This document shows, piece by piece, positions 20,911 to 29,450 of a stretch of DNA of 64,000 bases. The stretch's first letter is position 1; each line of letters begins with the position of its first letter. Origin of the DNA: Guptibacillus hwajinpoensis (GTDB taxonomy: Bacteria > Bacillota > Bacilli > Bacillales > Guptibacillaceae); the NCBI RefSeq assembly GCF_001039475.1, contig NZ_LELK01000001.1:1025734-1089733 (forward strand). The letters run 5' to 3'. The notes beneath the pieces are model-generated. The model worked only from the letters and a program-made list of their open reading frames with translations. It did no database searches and had not been told where the DNA came from. The translations under genes and the position numbers were made by a program.

Positions 20911-21684
20911 CTAAAGCATGCCAAGACGTTCTCGTACTGGTGCAAAAGACTTGCGGTGAACTTCAGTTACACCGTGTTCGTCTAAGGCTGCTAAATGCTC
21001 TTTCGTTCCATATCCAACATGACGATTGAATCCATAATAAGGGTATTTGTCTGCTAATTTTGTCATCATTCGGTCTCGCGTAACCTTTGCAACTATTGAT
21101 GCTGCAGCAATGCTAACACTTCTTGCATCCCCTTTAATTAATGATACTTGTTTCGTTGGAACCGGCAATTGCATCGCATCTACTAGTAGCAAATCCGCTT
21201 GCACATTTAAACCTTCAACCGCTTTTTGCATCGCTTGTTTTGTTGCTTGGTATATGTTTAGCTCATCAATTTCGCTTGCACTCATTACACCCACACTGAT
21301 TGCAATAGCATGCTCCTGAATTTCTTCAAACAGCTCATCGAGTTTCCGTGCGGAAAGTTTTTTGGAATCTTGTAAACCAAGGATAGTTACGTCAGGATTT
21401 AATATAACGGCTGAAGCAACAACAGGACCCGCTAGAGGTCCTCTACCCACCTCATCGACTCCCGCTATTGATTTATATCCATCGCCTCTATAACGGGCTT
21501 CAAACACGCTCATATCGACATTCATATCAATCAGTTTCTGCTTTTCTTGCTTTTTCTTATTCTCTCTCGCAACTAGCTGCTCTACCCCTTTACGTTTATC
21601 CTTCTTAAACGCTTCCCATTCCTCTTCTGAATATCCTTTCTTCATTTTTTCTCTTATTTCTTTAATTGACCAGTTTTCTTTCAA
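20911..21684 (-). CDS. rnhB: ribonuclease HII
   Basis: Removes RNA from RNA-DNA hybrids, including misincorporated ribonucleotides. The catalytic core starts with the DEG-type motif GVDEVGRGPLAGPVVASAVIL. It continues with LGLQDSKKLS, DALLVDAMQLP-like LLLVDAMQLPVP and VAKVTRDRMM. The N-terminal 75 residues are a charged, helical extension like that of Bacillus RNase HII. The start is TTG at 21684 after GGGAG; an in-frame ATG at codon 14 is a less likely alternative. 257 residues. Confidence 0.94.
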   Translation of the reverse strand: MKENWSIKEIREKMKKGYSEEEWEAFKKDKRKGVEQLVARENKKKQEKQKLIDMNVDMSVFEARYRGDGYKSIAGVDEVGRGPLAGPVVASAVILNPDVTILGLQDSKKLSARKLDELFEEIQEHAIAISVGVMSASEIDELNIYQATKQAMQKAVEGLNVQADLLLVDAMQLPVPTKQVSLIKGDARSVSIAAASIVAKVTRDRMMTKLADKYPYYGFNRHVGYGTKEHLAALDEHGVTEVHRKSFAPVRERLGML

Positions 21685-21713
21685 TCGTCTCCCTCTTTCT
21701 TCTCTTTATATTA

Positions 21714-21936
21714 GGCTCTTTTCTAAAAGGTTGTTGCTTTTGAAACAATTATTGAACAAACACCACACCTGGATAATTGAATCGGAAAGATACTCTACTC
21801 CTGCAGGACTAGCGGGACAGGTAAGACCCCACAGGAGCGTTAGCGGTGACGAGGCTCAAGCGTCCCGCCCCGCGGAAAGCAAGCAGACTTGAGTGGAAAT
21901 TAACTCGCTATAGCAACAATGTTTACGAAAACAACC
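21714..21936 (+). repeat. MITE-like interspersed element, full copy (A)
   Basis: A 223-base noncoding element is bounded by imperfect 24-base terminal inverted repeats at 21714-21737 and 21913-21936, with 18 of 24 positions matching. It contains a GC-rich core at 21798-21837 that begins CTCCTG and ends CAGGAG. 35 of 40 core positions match the inverted copy at 25801-25840. It fills the rnhB-rbgA gap. It codes for no protein. Confidence 0.75.
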
Positions 21937-21937
21937 A

Positions 21938-21971
21938 ATAAAAAAGGCAAGGCACTGTTGGCCTTACCTTT
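21938..21971 (-). terminator. intrinsic terminator after rbgA
   Basis: Minus-strand hairpin (GTAAGGC with GCCTTGC, loop about seven bases) is followed by six T residues just after the rbgA stop, abutting the repeat element. Confidence 0.8.
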
Positions 21972-22812
21972 CGGGCGTTTCTAGCGTTACGTCGCCAAGT
22001 TTCCCACTTCGTAGCTCTCGAAGAACAGTTTCAGCTGTTTTGTCGTAATCAATCCAGCCTCCGCTCATTAAAAAGCCGCGTTTTTTGCCTATTTCATCAA
22101 ATAGTTCAACAACATCTTCAGGAATTGACTCAAGCTTGTATCGATCCATTAATCGATCTGGATAATGAATGCTTAGAAATTTAAGAACGAAAACAGAAAT
22201 ATCCTGAAAATCTAGAATTTCATCCTTGATCGCGCCTGTAGCGGCCAGCTTATATCCTGTTTGCTGATCTTCAAATTTCGGCCACAAAATCCCTGGTGTA
22301 TCAAGAAGATCCATTTCATCGCCAACTTTAATCCACTGTTGTTTTTTTGTAATACCAGGTCGATCGCCTGTTTTGGCAATCTTTTTACCCGCAAGTCGAT
22401 TAATGAGTGTTGATTTACCTACGTTTGGAATACCAAGAATAAGAGCTCGTACAGCACGGGGTTTCATCCCCTTCTCAATCATACGATCAATCTTATCACT
22501 CATAAGCTCTCTAGCAGCACCCGGGATGGCTTTCACACCTTTACCTGTTTGCGAATCGATCGGCAGTGCTTTATGGCCAAGCGACTGAAAGTAGTGCTTC
22601 CACTCATTTGTTTTCTGATCATCGGCCATATCTGCTTTGTTAAGCAAGATTAATCTTGGTTTAGATGAAACTATTTCGTCAATCATCGGATTACGCGAAG
22701 CAAGAGGAATTCTTGCGTCAACTAGTTCAATTACAACATCTATCATCTTAAGCTTTTCGGTAATCTCCCGGCGTGCTTTTGCCATATGTCCAGGAAACCA
22801 TTGAATCGTCAT
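21964..22812 (-). CDS. rbgA: 50S ribosome biogenesis GTPase RbgA
   Basis: Circularly permuted GTPase (G4-G5-G1-G2-G3) that matures the 50S subunit, with K-turn and helix binding near the peptidyl transferase centre. It begins [18 protein letters not shown]4 is [10 protein letters not shown]1 is [16 protein letters not shown], and G3 is [12 protein letters not shown]-terminal helical RNA-binding domain follows. At 282 residues it is full length. The ATG at 22812 follows GGGTGAG. It sits 20 bases after lepB. Confidence 0.97.
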   Translation of the reverse strand: MTIQWFPGHMAKARREITEKLKMIDVVIELVDARIPLASRNPMIDEIVSSKPRLILLNKADMADDQKTNEWKHYFQSLGHKALPIDSQTGKGVKAIPGAARELMSDKIDRMIEKGMKPRAVRALILGIPNVGKSTLINRLAGKKIAKTGDRPGITKKQQWIKVGDEMDLLDTPGILWPKFEDQQTGYKLAATGAIKDEILDFQDISVFVLKFLSIHYPDRLMDRYKLESIPEDVVELFDEIGKKRGFLMSGGWIDYDKTAETVLRELRSGKLGDVTLETPER

Positions 22813-22832
22813 ACTATCTCACCCTATTCTTT

Positions 22833-23396
22833 CTATTCCATTACTTGAATATCATTTAGAGGCCAGAAGACTACGTTCGCTTCTCCTACTACTTTTTCTA
22901 TTGGAACGAATCCAATTGAACGACTATCCTTACTGTGCTGACGATTGTCTCCCATTACGAAAAGTTGCCCCTCAGGAACTGTTGTTTGACCTGTTACTCC
23001 TGATAAGTCGAAATCGTATGTTAAGTTCCCATCTAGCAAATCGTTCTTGAACGATTCAAGGTACGGTTCTTCAATTGGTTCACCATTTACATAAAGAGTA
23101 TCTTCTTTGTATTCAACCGTATCACCTGGTAGGCCAATTACTCGTTTAATATAATCTTTACCTTCCGGCGCTTCGAAAACGACAATATCAAAACGCTCAG
23201 CATCACCTATATTATAACTAATCTTATTTACAATCATTCGATCACGGTCCTGAAGCGTTGGCATCATGCTTTCACCATCTACTACAATTGGAGCGAAAAT
23301 AAAATAGCGTACGGCTCCTGCTAGGATAAAAGCAATGACAAGAGCACGGATCCATTCCCATGAGTCTTTTTTCTCAGCTGATTTAGAGCTATTCAT
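22833..23396 (-). CDS. lepB: type I signal peptidase
   Basis: Membrane-anchored serine protease that removes signal peptides from secreted proteins (SipS/SipT type). One N-terminal transmembrane helix (about residues 16-34) follows a charged cytoplasmic stretch. The nucleophile is Ser43 in VVDGESMMPTL. The catalytic Lys is in KDYIKRVIGLPGD. The C-terminal box is FVMGDNRQHSKDSR. The ATG at 23396 is chosen because AGGAGG lies seven bases upstream, giving 187 residues. Lies between rplS and rbgA. B. subtilis has several paralogues, so the exact sip letter cannot be assigned. Confidence 0.95.
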   Translation of the reverse strand: MNSSKSAEKKDSWEWIRALVIAFILAGAVRYFIFAPIVVDGESMMPTLQDRDRMIVNKISYNIGDAERFDIVVFEAPEGKDYIKRVIGLPGDTVEYKEDTLYVNGEPIEEPYLESFKNDLLDGNLTYDFDLSGVTGQTTVPEGQLFVMGDNRQHSKDSRSIGFVPIEKVVGEANVVFWPLNDIQVME

Positions 23397-23519
23397 GCTC
23401 GTTCCTCCTACAAGGTCTTTTTGACTATTAATTCCCCATAAACATACGCTAAGAAACCTGTATGTACCGCTATATTCTACCATAATGTGTTTTTAATTTC
23501 ATATGAGTTTTTACAATAG

Positions 23520-23555
23520 AAAAAAGGAGCCTGACTGTGCAAGCTCCTTTTCCAA
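23520..23555 (-). terminator. intrinsic terminator after rplS
   Basis: Minus-strand stem AAAAGGAGC with GCTCCTTTT and a run of six T follows the rplS stop. Confidence 0.85.
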
Positions 23556-23563
23556 GTGTTACT

Positions 23564-23908
23564 TTATCGAATTTCTTTAATACGAGCGGCTTTACCACGA
23601 AGTGCACGCAAGTAGTATAGCTTAGCACGGCGAACTTTACCGCGACGAGCAACTTCAAGCTTAGCAACTTTTGGTGAATGTACAGGGAATGTACGCTCAA
23701 CTCCTACACCGTAAGAAATCTTACGAACTGTAAACGTTTCGCTGATTCCGCCACCACGTCGTTTAATCACAACACCTTCGAATAACTGAATACGCTCACG
23801 AGTGCCTTCGACAACTTTAACGTGAACTTTAACAGTATCTCCTGGTCGGAAAGTAGGAAGATCCGACTTAAGTTGGTCTTTTGTGATATCCTGGATTAAC
23901 TTGTGCAT
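23564..23908 (-). CDS. rplS: 50S ribosomal protein L19
   Basis: Large-subunit protein at the 30S-50S interface. It begins [20 protein letters not shown] and has [43 protein letters not shown] and a basic C-terminal [15 protein letters not shown]. The ATG at 23908 follows AGGAGGG. At 114 residues it is full length. It has its own promoter and leader downstream of trmD. Confidence 0.97.
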   Translation of the reverse strand: MHKLIQDITKDQLKSDLPTFRPGDTVKVHVKVVEGTRERIQLFEGVVIKRRGGGISETFTVRKISYGVGVERTFPVHSPKVAKLEVARRGKVRRAKLYYLRALRGKAARIKEIR

Positions 23909-23991
23909 CAAGTAACCCTCCTTCCACACAGATGCTCTTATAAATAAGCTTTCATTACAGCGGAACATCGTAATACGTGACTTATGCCACA
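23909..23991 (-). ncRNA. L19 leader region
   Basis: About 85 bases lie between the rplS promoter and start. Bacillaceae carry a known autoregulatory L19 leader RNA at this position. The assignment rests on position and length; I did not verify the family's consensus pairing. Confidence 0.45.
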
Positions 23992-23997
23992 ACTGAT

Positions 23998-24026
23998 ATC
24001 ATAGCATAGCGTTATTTAGATTACAA
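23998..24026 (-). promoter_or_regulatory. sigma-A promoter of rplS
   Basis: Minus-strand -35 TTGTAA (24021-24026) and -10 TATGAT (23998-24003) are separated by 17 bases, about ten bases after the trmD stop. Confidence 0.6.
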
Positions 24027-24034
24027 GGAAGAAA

Positions 24035-24766
24035 TCAGTCGTTTTCACTCATAATTTCTTGCAGTAATGCCTGTTCTTCTTTTGTTAGTTCCTTCTCTTG
24101 AAGTAGATCAGGTCTTCTATTCCATGTGCGTTTGAGCGATTCTTTAAGACGCCATTTATCAATAGCTGCATGATTCCCTGAAAGCAGGACATCAGGCACA
24201 CTCATCCCGTTGTATTCAGACGGGCGTGTGTAATGGGGATGCTCTAGCAACCCACTACTAAACGAATCCATCGGTGCAGAGGTATCATTGCCAAGCACAC
24301 CAGGCAACAGTCTTGTTACACTATCAATCACAACCATACTCCCAAGTTCACCGCCAGTTAAGACAAAATCTCCAATAGAAATCTCATCCGTTACGAGATT
24401 CTCACGGATTCGTTCATCGTAGCCTTCATAATGACCACAAACAAAAATAAGATGATCTTCTTTTGCTAGCTCCTCTGCTTTCTTCTGAGTAAATCGCTCT
24501 CCTTGAGGGCACATCAAAATAACACGAGGCTTTTTGTCACTAGCAAGGTCTGCAACGGCATCAAAAACAGGTTGTGGCGTTAAAACCATCCCTGCACCGC
24601 CTCCATATGGGTAATCATCCACATTTTTGTGTTTGTTCGTACTATAGTCTCGAAAGTTTGTCACCTGATACGTTACAGTACCGCTCTCTTGCGCTCGTTT
24701 TAGAATAGAGTGATTAAAAACGCCAGTAAACATTTCCGGGAACAATGATAGAACATCAATCTTCAT
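24035..24766 (-). CDS. trmD: tRNA (guanine-N1)-methyltransferase (m1G37)
   Basis: SPOUT methyltransferase that methylates G37 of tRNAs reading CNN codons and prevents +1 frameshifting. It begins [20 protein letters not shown]. The trefoil-knot SAM pocket is made of [27 protein letters not shown] and [11 protein letters not shown]. The ATG at 24766 is one base after the rimM stop and gives 243 residues; a GTG at 24775 would overlap rimM. Translationally coupled with rimM. Confidence 0.96.
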   Translation of the reverse strand: MKIDVLSLFPEMFTGVFNHSILKRAQESGTVTYQVTNFRDYSTNKHKNVDDYPYGGGAGMVLTPQPVFDAVADLASDKKPRVILMCPQGERFTQKKAEELAKEDHLIFVCGHYEGYDERIRENLVTDEISIGDFVLTGGELGSMVVIDSVTRLLPGVLGNDTSAPMDSFSSGLLEHPHYTRPSEYNGMSVPDVLLSGNHAAIDKWRLKESLKRTWNRRPDLLQEKELTKEEQALLQEIMSEND

Positions 24767-24767
24767 G

Positions 24768-25283
24768 CTAATCACGAAGTCCTTCCATTAAATGAACGGT
24801 AATTCTACCGTTATCTAAATCAACGTTCTTTACGACTTGTTCGATGTACGGTAACAAAAGATCTTTACCACCGTTCACACTTTGAACAACCCATACATCA
24901 TTTGCTCCTGGTGAAAGGATTTCCTTCACTTTACCGAGGTATTCGCCGTCTTCAGTGTGAACTTCAAGACCGATGATATCGCGGTAGTAGAATTCTTCTT
25001 TCCCAAGCTTTCCGCCTTGATCTTCCTTTACTTTCAAAATGCCTTCCTTCATATGCACTACGTCGTTTATATTGTGATACCCTTCGAATGTAAGCAAGTT
25101 AAACTGCTTGTGTTTTCTGTGAGATGAAACCGTTAATGCGACAGGCTCGTCATCTTTAAATAAGTATAGCTTGTTGCCTATTTCATAACGCTCCTCGGGG
25201 AAATCGGTTCTAGAAATAACGCGTACTTCTCCTCGTACGCCGTGTGTATTTACGATCTTGCCTACGTTAAGCCATTCTGTCAT
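24768..25283 (-). CDS. rimM: 16S rRNA processing protein RimM
   Basis: 30S head assembly factor that binds S19. The N-terminal RimM domain begins [21 protein letters not shown]-terminal PRC-barrel contains [21 protein letters not shown]. At 171 residues it is the usual length. The ATG at 25283 overlaps the end of ylqD by four bases, so they are translationally coupled. Confidence 0.96.
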   Translation of the reverse strand: MTEWLNVGKIVNTHGVRGEVRVISRTDFPEERYEIGNKLYLFKDDEPVALTVSSHRKHKQFNLLTFEGYHNINDVVHMKEGILKVKEDQGGKLGKEEFYYRDIIGLEVHTEDGEYLGKVKEILSPGANDVWVVQSVNGGKDLLLPYIEQVVKNVDLDNGRITVHLMEGLRD

Positions 25284-25696
25284 ATCATGATATCCTTTCC
25301 TGTTGAGTCAGGGACGATGCTTTCAACGATCCCATCTTTTATAACTATTTTACCTTTTTGTTCTCTTCCGTGCCACTTATCCCCGATTTGAAGTTCCTGA
25401 ACAGATTGTATTTCTCCATCATGAATTTCAGAGCCTATAGAGAGCTGATCGAGTTGATCCATTTTAAAATCAAGAAATGACATCTGTTCAGCTCTTGTTT
25501 TTAATTCTTTATCAAATTGATCTGCTATCCATTTTTGATCAGAAGGACGCTTTTTTTGTAATCGTTTCATTTCAAATTGAAGATGTTCCTTCTCTTGCAG
25601 GAGAGAATCGTACTCTTTCTGCCATTTTTCTAGATACGAAGCCCGGCTTTCTTCGGTTAGTATCTGTTTCACTTCATACGTTACAATGATTTTCAT
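25280..25696 (-). CDS. ylqD: YlqD family protein
   Basis: A 138-residue conserved protein of unknown function, found at this position in Bacillaceae. It begins [19 protein letters not shown]. Residues about 20-80 form a charged coiled coil ([20 protein letters not shown]). A short beta-rich C-terminal part follows ([18 protein letters not shown]). The ATG at 25696 follows GGAGGG. It overlaps rimM by four bases, so it probably acts with ribosome assembly, but this is inference from context. Confidence 0.85.
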   Translation of the reverse strand: MKIIVTYEVKQILTEESRASYLEKWQKEYDSLLQEKEHLQFEMKRLQKKRPSDQKWIADQFDKELKTRAEQMSFLDFKMDQLDQLSIGSEIHDGEIQSVQELQIGDKWHGREQKGKIVIKDGIVESIVPDSTGKDIMI

Positions 25697-25790
25697 AGCG
25701 CTGTCCCTCCATATGTAAATAGGTACTGTTTTTTACATGCTAAAAACAGGCAATAGAAACTAGCCAGGTCTTCATTAGGGAGAAGCGTGT

Positions 25791-25925
25791 GTTAATTCCG
25801 CTCCAGCGGGGTCTCACCTGTCCCGCTAGTCTCGCAGGAGTCGAGCATCCTTCCGCTCCAATTAGCGAAGTGTGGTTTTTTATATAAAAATTCTTTCAAA
25901 AGCAACTATCTTTTAGAAAAGAGTC
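25791..25925 (-). repeat. MITE-like interspersed element, internally deleted inverted copy (B)
   Basis: Read on the minus strand, this has a left terminal repeat (25902-25925) identical at 21 of 24 positions to that of 21714-21737, and a core (25801-25840) identical at 35 of 40 to 21798-21837. The right half of copy A, between its GGAGCG and GAGTGG repeats, is missing. The right terminal repeat is not recognisable. It fills the ylqD-khpA gap. Confidence 0.72.
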
Positions 25926-25974
25926 TTGTAAAAAGAACTAAAACGAACAAAAAAAGAGGAGTTTCATCTCCCCC

Positions 25975-26202
25975 CTAAAGTATCTCCAACTGTACACGTT
26001 TATTGGACTGAACAGCAGCGGCGTTCATCACCGTTCGAATTGATCTCGCAACTTTCCCCTGCTTCCCAATGACTTTACCCGTATCATTAGAATGAACGTG
26101 AAGTTTGTATATTTCCAAACTGTTTGTTTCTTCTTTCTCGATCCGAACATCTTCAGGATGGTCCACAAGAGCTTTTACAATCGTTTCTACCAGGGATTCC
26201 AT
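25975..26202 (-). CDS. khpA: KH-domain RNA-binding protein KhpA
   Basis: Small RNA-binding protein of the KhpA/YlqC family, which partners KhpB (EloR/Jag) in cell elongation and small-RNA control in other Firmicutes. At 75 residues it is a single KH domain. The GxxG loop is in GKVIGKQGKVARSIRTVM. The ATG at 26202 follows GGGAG. It lies after rpsP, separated by a terminator-like hairpin, as in B. subtilis ylqC. Confidence 0.93.
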   Translation of the reverse strand: MESLVETIVKALVDHPEDVRIEKEETNSLEIYKLHVHSNDTGKVIGKQGKVARSIRTVMNAAAVQSNKRVQLEIL

Positions 26203-26244
26203 TATAATCTCCCACCTTTAATAAAATGATGGACCTAGATACAC

Positions 26245-26276
26245 CAAAGGAGGCTTTCAAGAAAGCCTCCTCTAAG
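26245..26276 (-). terminator. terminator/attenuator between rpsP and khpA
   Basis: A perfect stem (AGGAGGCTTTC with GAAAGCCTCCT, loop TT) follows the rpsP stop. The downstream tract is TTGG, so termination may be partial and allow khpA-ylqD-rimM-trmD expression. Confidence 0.65.
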
Positions 26277-26284
26277 GTGTTAAA

Positions 26285-26557
26285 TTACTTTGTGTTTTTT
26301 GCGTTGTGAAGCTTCTCCATAAGTCCTGCAGTGGAGAATAAGTTACGTACTGTATCAGAAGGCTTAGCGCCTTTAAGCATCCAATCAAGAGCTTTCTCTT
26401 CGTTGATTTTCACTTCAACTGGATTAGCAACCGGATTGTAAGTTCCGATCTCCTCGATGAAGCGTCCGTCACGTGGTGCACGTGAATCAGCAACAACTAA
26501 GCGATAGTAAGGAGCTCTTTTAGCACCCATACGCTTTAAACGAATTTTAACTGCCAT
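26285..26557 (-). CDS. rpsP: 30S ribosomal protein S16
   Basis: Small-subunit protein needed early in 16S folding. It begins [22 protein letters not shown] and contains [19 protein letters not shown] and [15 protein letters not shown]. The ATG at 26557 is set by GGAGG eight bases upstream. 90 residues, full length. It has its own promoter at 26594-26622, separate from ffh. Confidence 0.97.
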   Translation of the reverse strand: MAVKIRLKRMGAKRAPYYRLVVADSRAPRDGRFIEEIGTYNPVANPVEVKINEEKALDWMLKGAKPSDTVRNLFSTAGLMEKLHNAKNTK

Positions 26558-26593
26558 GTATTTCACCTCCAAAAAATGTTCACATAAATAAAT

Positions 26594-26622
26594 ATAATAT
26601 CATAAATTTATACTCTTGTAAA
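26594..26622 (-). promoter_or_regulatory. sigma-A promoter of rpsP
   Basis: Minus-strand -35 TTTACA (26617-26622) and -10 TATTAT (26594-26599) with a 17-base AT-rich spacer, 37 bases upstream of the rpsP ATG. Confidence 0.65.
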
Positions 26623-26642
26623 GAGAAAAATTTACTTCGATT

Positions 26643-27992
26643 TTATTGCATGAATGGGAAATTCATGCCTTTACCCTTTTTCTTGCCGCCTTTAGACATG
26701 TTGGTCATCTGCTTCATCATTTTCTTCATCTCATCAAATTGCTTTAAGAGACGATTGACATCTTGCACAGTTGTACCACTTCCAACGGCTATTCTTTTTT
26801 TGCGACTCGCATTAATGATATCAGGTTCTTCTTTCTCACGTGTTGTCATCGATTGAATGATGGCCTCTACTCGACCAATTTGCTTCTCATCAACACTTAC
26901 ATTCTTCATGGCTTTCTTATTCATACCAGGAATCATGTCCATCAATTCATCTAGCGGTCCCATGCTGCGAACTTGACCGAGCTGATCAAGGAAATCATCG
27001 AACGTAAAGCTCATCGTTCGCATCTTCTTCTCAAGCTCTTTCGCTTTATCTTCATCAACAGAAGTTTGTGCTTTCTCAATGAGTGTTAGCACATCTCCCA
27101 TTCCTAGAATGCGTGACGCCATCCGTTCAGGGTGGAATGGTTCGAGAGCATCAAGCTTCTCTCCCATACCTGCGAACTTGATTGGCTTGTCTGTCACAGC
27201 CTTAATGGAAAGCGCAGCACCACCACGGGTATCACCATCAAGCTTCGTTAAAACGACACCTGTAATATGAAGGGCATCATTAAAGCTTTCAGCTACATTC
27301 ACGGCATCCTGTCCTGTCATCGAATCGACGACAAGGAAAATTTCATCAGGTGTAACAGCTTCTTTTACATCTTTTAGCTCTTGCATCAGATCTTCATCAA
27401 TATGCAAGCGACCTGCTGTATCAATAATGACATAGTCAAGATGTTCTTCTTTCGCTTTTTCAATCGCTTTGGAAGCAATTTCAACCGGGCTAACTTGATC
27501 ACCCATTGAGAACACCGGCATGCTGAGCTGTTTGCCTAATGTTTCAAGCTGGTTGATTGCCGCAGGACGATAAATGTCCGCCGCTACCAGCAATGGTTTG
27601 CGATTATGATTTTTACGTAGATGGTTTGCAAGCTTACCGACAGTTGTCGTCTTACCTGCACCCTGAAGACCGGCCATCATAATAACAGTAGGCGGGCGAC
27701 TTGATACGGCGATTTTACTCTGCTCGCCACCCATAAGCGCTGTCAGCTCTTCATTAACAACTTTAATGACCTGCTGTCCAGGCGTCAGACTTTTCATTAC
27801 TTCTTGTCCAACTGCACGCTCTTTAACCTTGTTAATAAACTGTTTTACGACTTTAAAGTTAACGTCTGCTTCAAGTAAAGCGAGCCTTACTTCACGCATC
27901 ATTTCTTTTACGTCTGCTTCCGTTACTTTCCCTTTACCGCGAATCTTCTGCAGGGTGTCTTGCAGTCGGTCGGCTAACCCTTCAAATGCCAT
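26643..27992 (-). CDS. ffh: signal recognition particle protein Ffh
   Basis: GTPase that binds signal sequences with the 4.5S/scRNA and delivers ribosomes to FtsY. The N domain (about 1-90) is followed by the G domain with P loop MMAGLQGAGKTTTVGKLA, DTAGRLHIDEDLM and LTKLDGDTRGGAALS. The Met-rich M domain has RKKRIAVGSGTTVQDVNRLL and MKKMMKQMTNMSK, for signal and RNA binding. 449 residues, full length. The ATG at 27992 follows GGAGG. It is 12 bases after ylxM. Confidence 0.97.
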   Translation of the reverse strand: MAFEGLADRLQDTLQKIRGKGKVTEADVKEMMREVRLALLEADVNFKVVKQFINKVKERAVGQEVMKSLTPGQQVIKVVNEELTALMGGEQSKIAVSSRPPTVIMMAGLQGAGKTTTVGKLANHLRKNHNRKPLLVAADIYRPAAINQLETLGKQLSMPVFSMGDQVSPVEIASKAIEKAKEEHLDYVIIDTAGRLHIDEDLMQELKDVKEAVTPDEIFLVVDSMTGQDAVNVAESFNDALHITGVVLTKLDGDTRGGAALSIKAVTDKPIKFAGMGEKLDALEPFHPERMASRILGMGDVLTLIEKAQTSVDEDKAKELEKKMRTMSFTFDDFLDQLGQVRSMGPLDELMDMIPGMNKKAMKNVSVDEKQIGRVEAIIQSMTTREKEEPDIINASRKKRIAVGSGTTVQDVNRLLKQFDEMKKMMKQMTNMSKGGKKKGKGMNFPFMQ

Positions 27993-28004
27993 GTTCGCCG
28001 CCTC

Positions 28005-28334
28005 CTAATCCAGTTTTTCAAGAGAGTCAATCAATGACAGCGCGTTTGAATTCTCATGCTCACGTTTCACTGTGTTTCTGAGCTGTTCTAATAGCTCCTG
28101 CCGTTTGATATATCGCTCGAATAGTAACAGTTTTGCTTCATATTCTTCTATCATTTGTTCTGTTCGCTTAATATTATCATAAACAGCCTGACGGCTAACT
28201 TGAAACTCTTCCGCGATTTCGCCAAGAGAGTAATCATCTAGATAATACAATGCCATATAATTACGTTGTTTTGGTGTTAAAAGCGACTGATAAAAGTCGA
28301 ATAACGAATTAATTCTCATCGTTTTTTCTAGCAT
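28005..28334 (-). CDS. ylxM: YlxM family helix-turn-helix protein, SRP-associated
   Basis: A 109-residue protein with a sigma-region-4-like helix-turn-helix ([21 protein letters not shown]). It is found upstream of ffh across Firmicutes. In Streptococcus it stimulates the SRP GTPase cycle; a DNA-binding role has not been shown as far as I recall. It begins [20 protein letters not shown]. The ATG at 28334 follows AAGGGG. A strong promoter at 28377-28405 drives ylxM-ffh. Confidence 0.93.
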   Translation of the reverse strand: MLEKTMRINSLFDFYQSLLTPKQRNYMALYYLDDYSLGEIAEEFQVSRQAVYDNIKRTEQMIEEYEAKLLLFERYIKRQELLEQLRNTVKREHENSNALSLIDSLEKLD

Positions 28335-28376
28335 TGTTAACAGCCCCTTGTTAAGGTAATCACCTTTACGTTAATT

Positions 28377-28405
28377 ATATTACTATGCGTCATTTTATTT
28401 GTCAA
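28377..28405 (-). promoter_or_regulatory. sigma-A promoter of ylxM-ffh
   Basis: Minus-strand -35 TTGACA (perfect consensus, 28400-28405) and -10 TAATAT (28377-28382) with a 17-base spacer, 43 bases before the ylxM ATG. It lies 30 bases after the ftsY stop. Confidence 0.72.
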
Positions 28406-28435
28406 GATTTTTTCTTAACACATTTTCAAGTTGTT

Positions 28436-29431
28436 TTATTCCTCGTTTTCTTCCTCTTCTTCAATGATTGATGAGAACAAACCATACACAAATGTATCTG
28501 CATCAAATTCATGTAAATCGTCTATTTGCTCACCTAGCCCCACGAGTTTAACAGGTATATCAAGCTCATGTCGAATTGCGAGAACAATACCGCCTTTTGC
28601 AGTACCATCAAGCTTTGTTAGCGCGATACCAGAGACGTCAGTTGATTGACCAAACTGCTTGGCCTGACTCATAGCATTCTGTCCTGTAGTTGCATCAAGA
28701 ACGAGGATGACTTCATGAGGACCAGAAGGCACTTCACGTTGAATCACACGCTTTACCTTTTCAAGTTCATTCATTAAGTTGACTTTGTTTTGTAGTCGTC
28801 CTGCTGTATCGCAAAGAAGAATATCCGCCTGCCTTGATTTAGCAGATTGAACAGCATCGAATACAACCGCCGCTGGATCTGAGCCCGCCTGGTGTTTAAT
28901 AACATCTACTCCTGCTCGTTCACCCCACACGTCTAATTGCTCGATTGCACCCGCACGGAACGTATCTCCTGCAGCTAATACAACTTTTTTACCTTCTTGT
29001 TTAAACTTATGAGCTAGTTTGCCGATCGTCGTCGTTTTCCCCACTCCGTTAACCCCAACAAATAGGAATACGGATAGACCGTCTTCTTGTACATTTAGGG
29101 AACCATCTTCTTCAGATTTATGAAGCAACTCAGCTAGTTTCTCCGAAATAACACTCTGAAGTTCTTTGGTATCTTTAATGTTACGTGTTCTCGCTTCATC
29201 TTTTAACACATCAATGAGATCCATTACAGTAGCTACGCCAACGTCAGCGCTAATCAAAAGCTCTTCAAGCTCCTCAAAGAAATCCTCATCCACTTTCCGA
29301 TAGTTCTTTACAAGATTGTTCATTTTTGTGGAGAAAGAAGTTCTCGTCTTCTCGAGACCGCCTTTAAACTTCTCTGTAACGTCGTCTGTTTGTGTTGTGA
29401 ATTTATCTTTTAGCTTCTTAAAAAAACTCAT
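28436..29431 (-). CDS. ftsY: signal recognition particle receptor FtsY
   Basis: SRP receptor GTPase at the membrane. A short charged N-terminal part ([12 protein letters not shown]) replaces the long A domain of E. coli. The NG domain has the P loop [33 protein letters not shown] and [16 protein letters not shown]. At 331 residues it matches B. subtilis FtsY. The ATG at 29431 follows AAGGGGG. It lies 19 bases after smc, and smc-ftsY are cotranscribed in B. subtilis. Confidence 0.97.
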   Translation of the reverse strand: MSFFKKLKDKFTTQTDDVTEKFKGGLEKTRTSFSTKMNNLVKNYRKVDEDFFEELEELLISADVGVATVMDLIDVLKDEARTRNIKDTKELQSVISEKLAELLHKSEEDGSLNVQEDGLSVFLFVGVNGVGKTTTIGKLAHKFKQEGKKVVLAAGDTFRAGAIEQLDVWGERAGVDVIKHQAGSDPAAVVFDAVQSAKSRQADILLCDTAGRLQNKVNLMNELEKVKRVIQREVPSGPHEVILVLDATTGQNAMSQAKQFGQSTDVSGIALTKLDGTAKGGIVLAIRHELDIPVKLVGLGEQIDDLHEFDADTFVYGLFSSIIEEEEENEE

Positions 29432-29450
29432 GAATGATCCCCCTTGTTAA

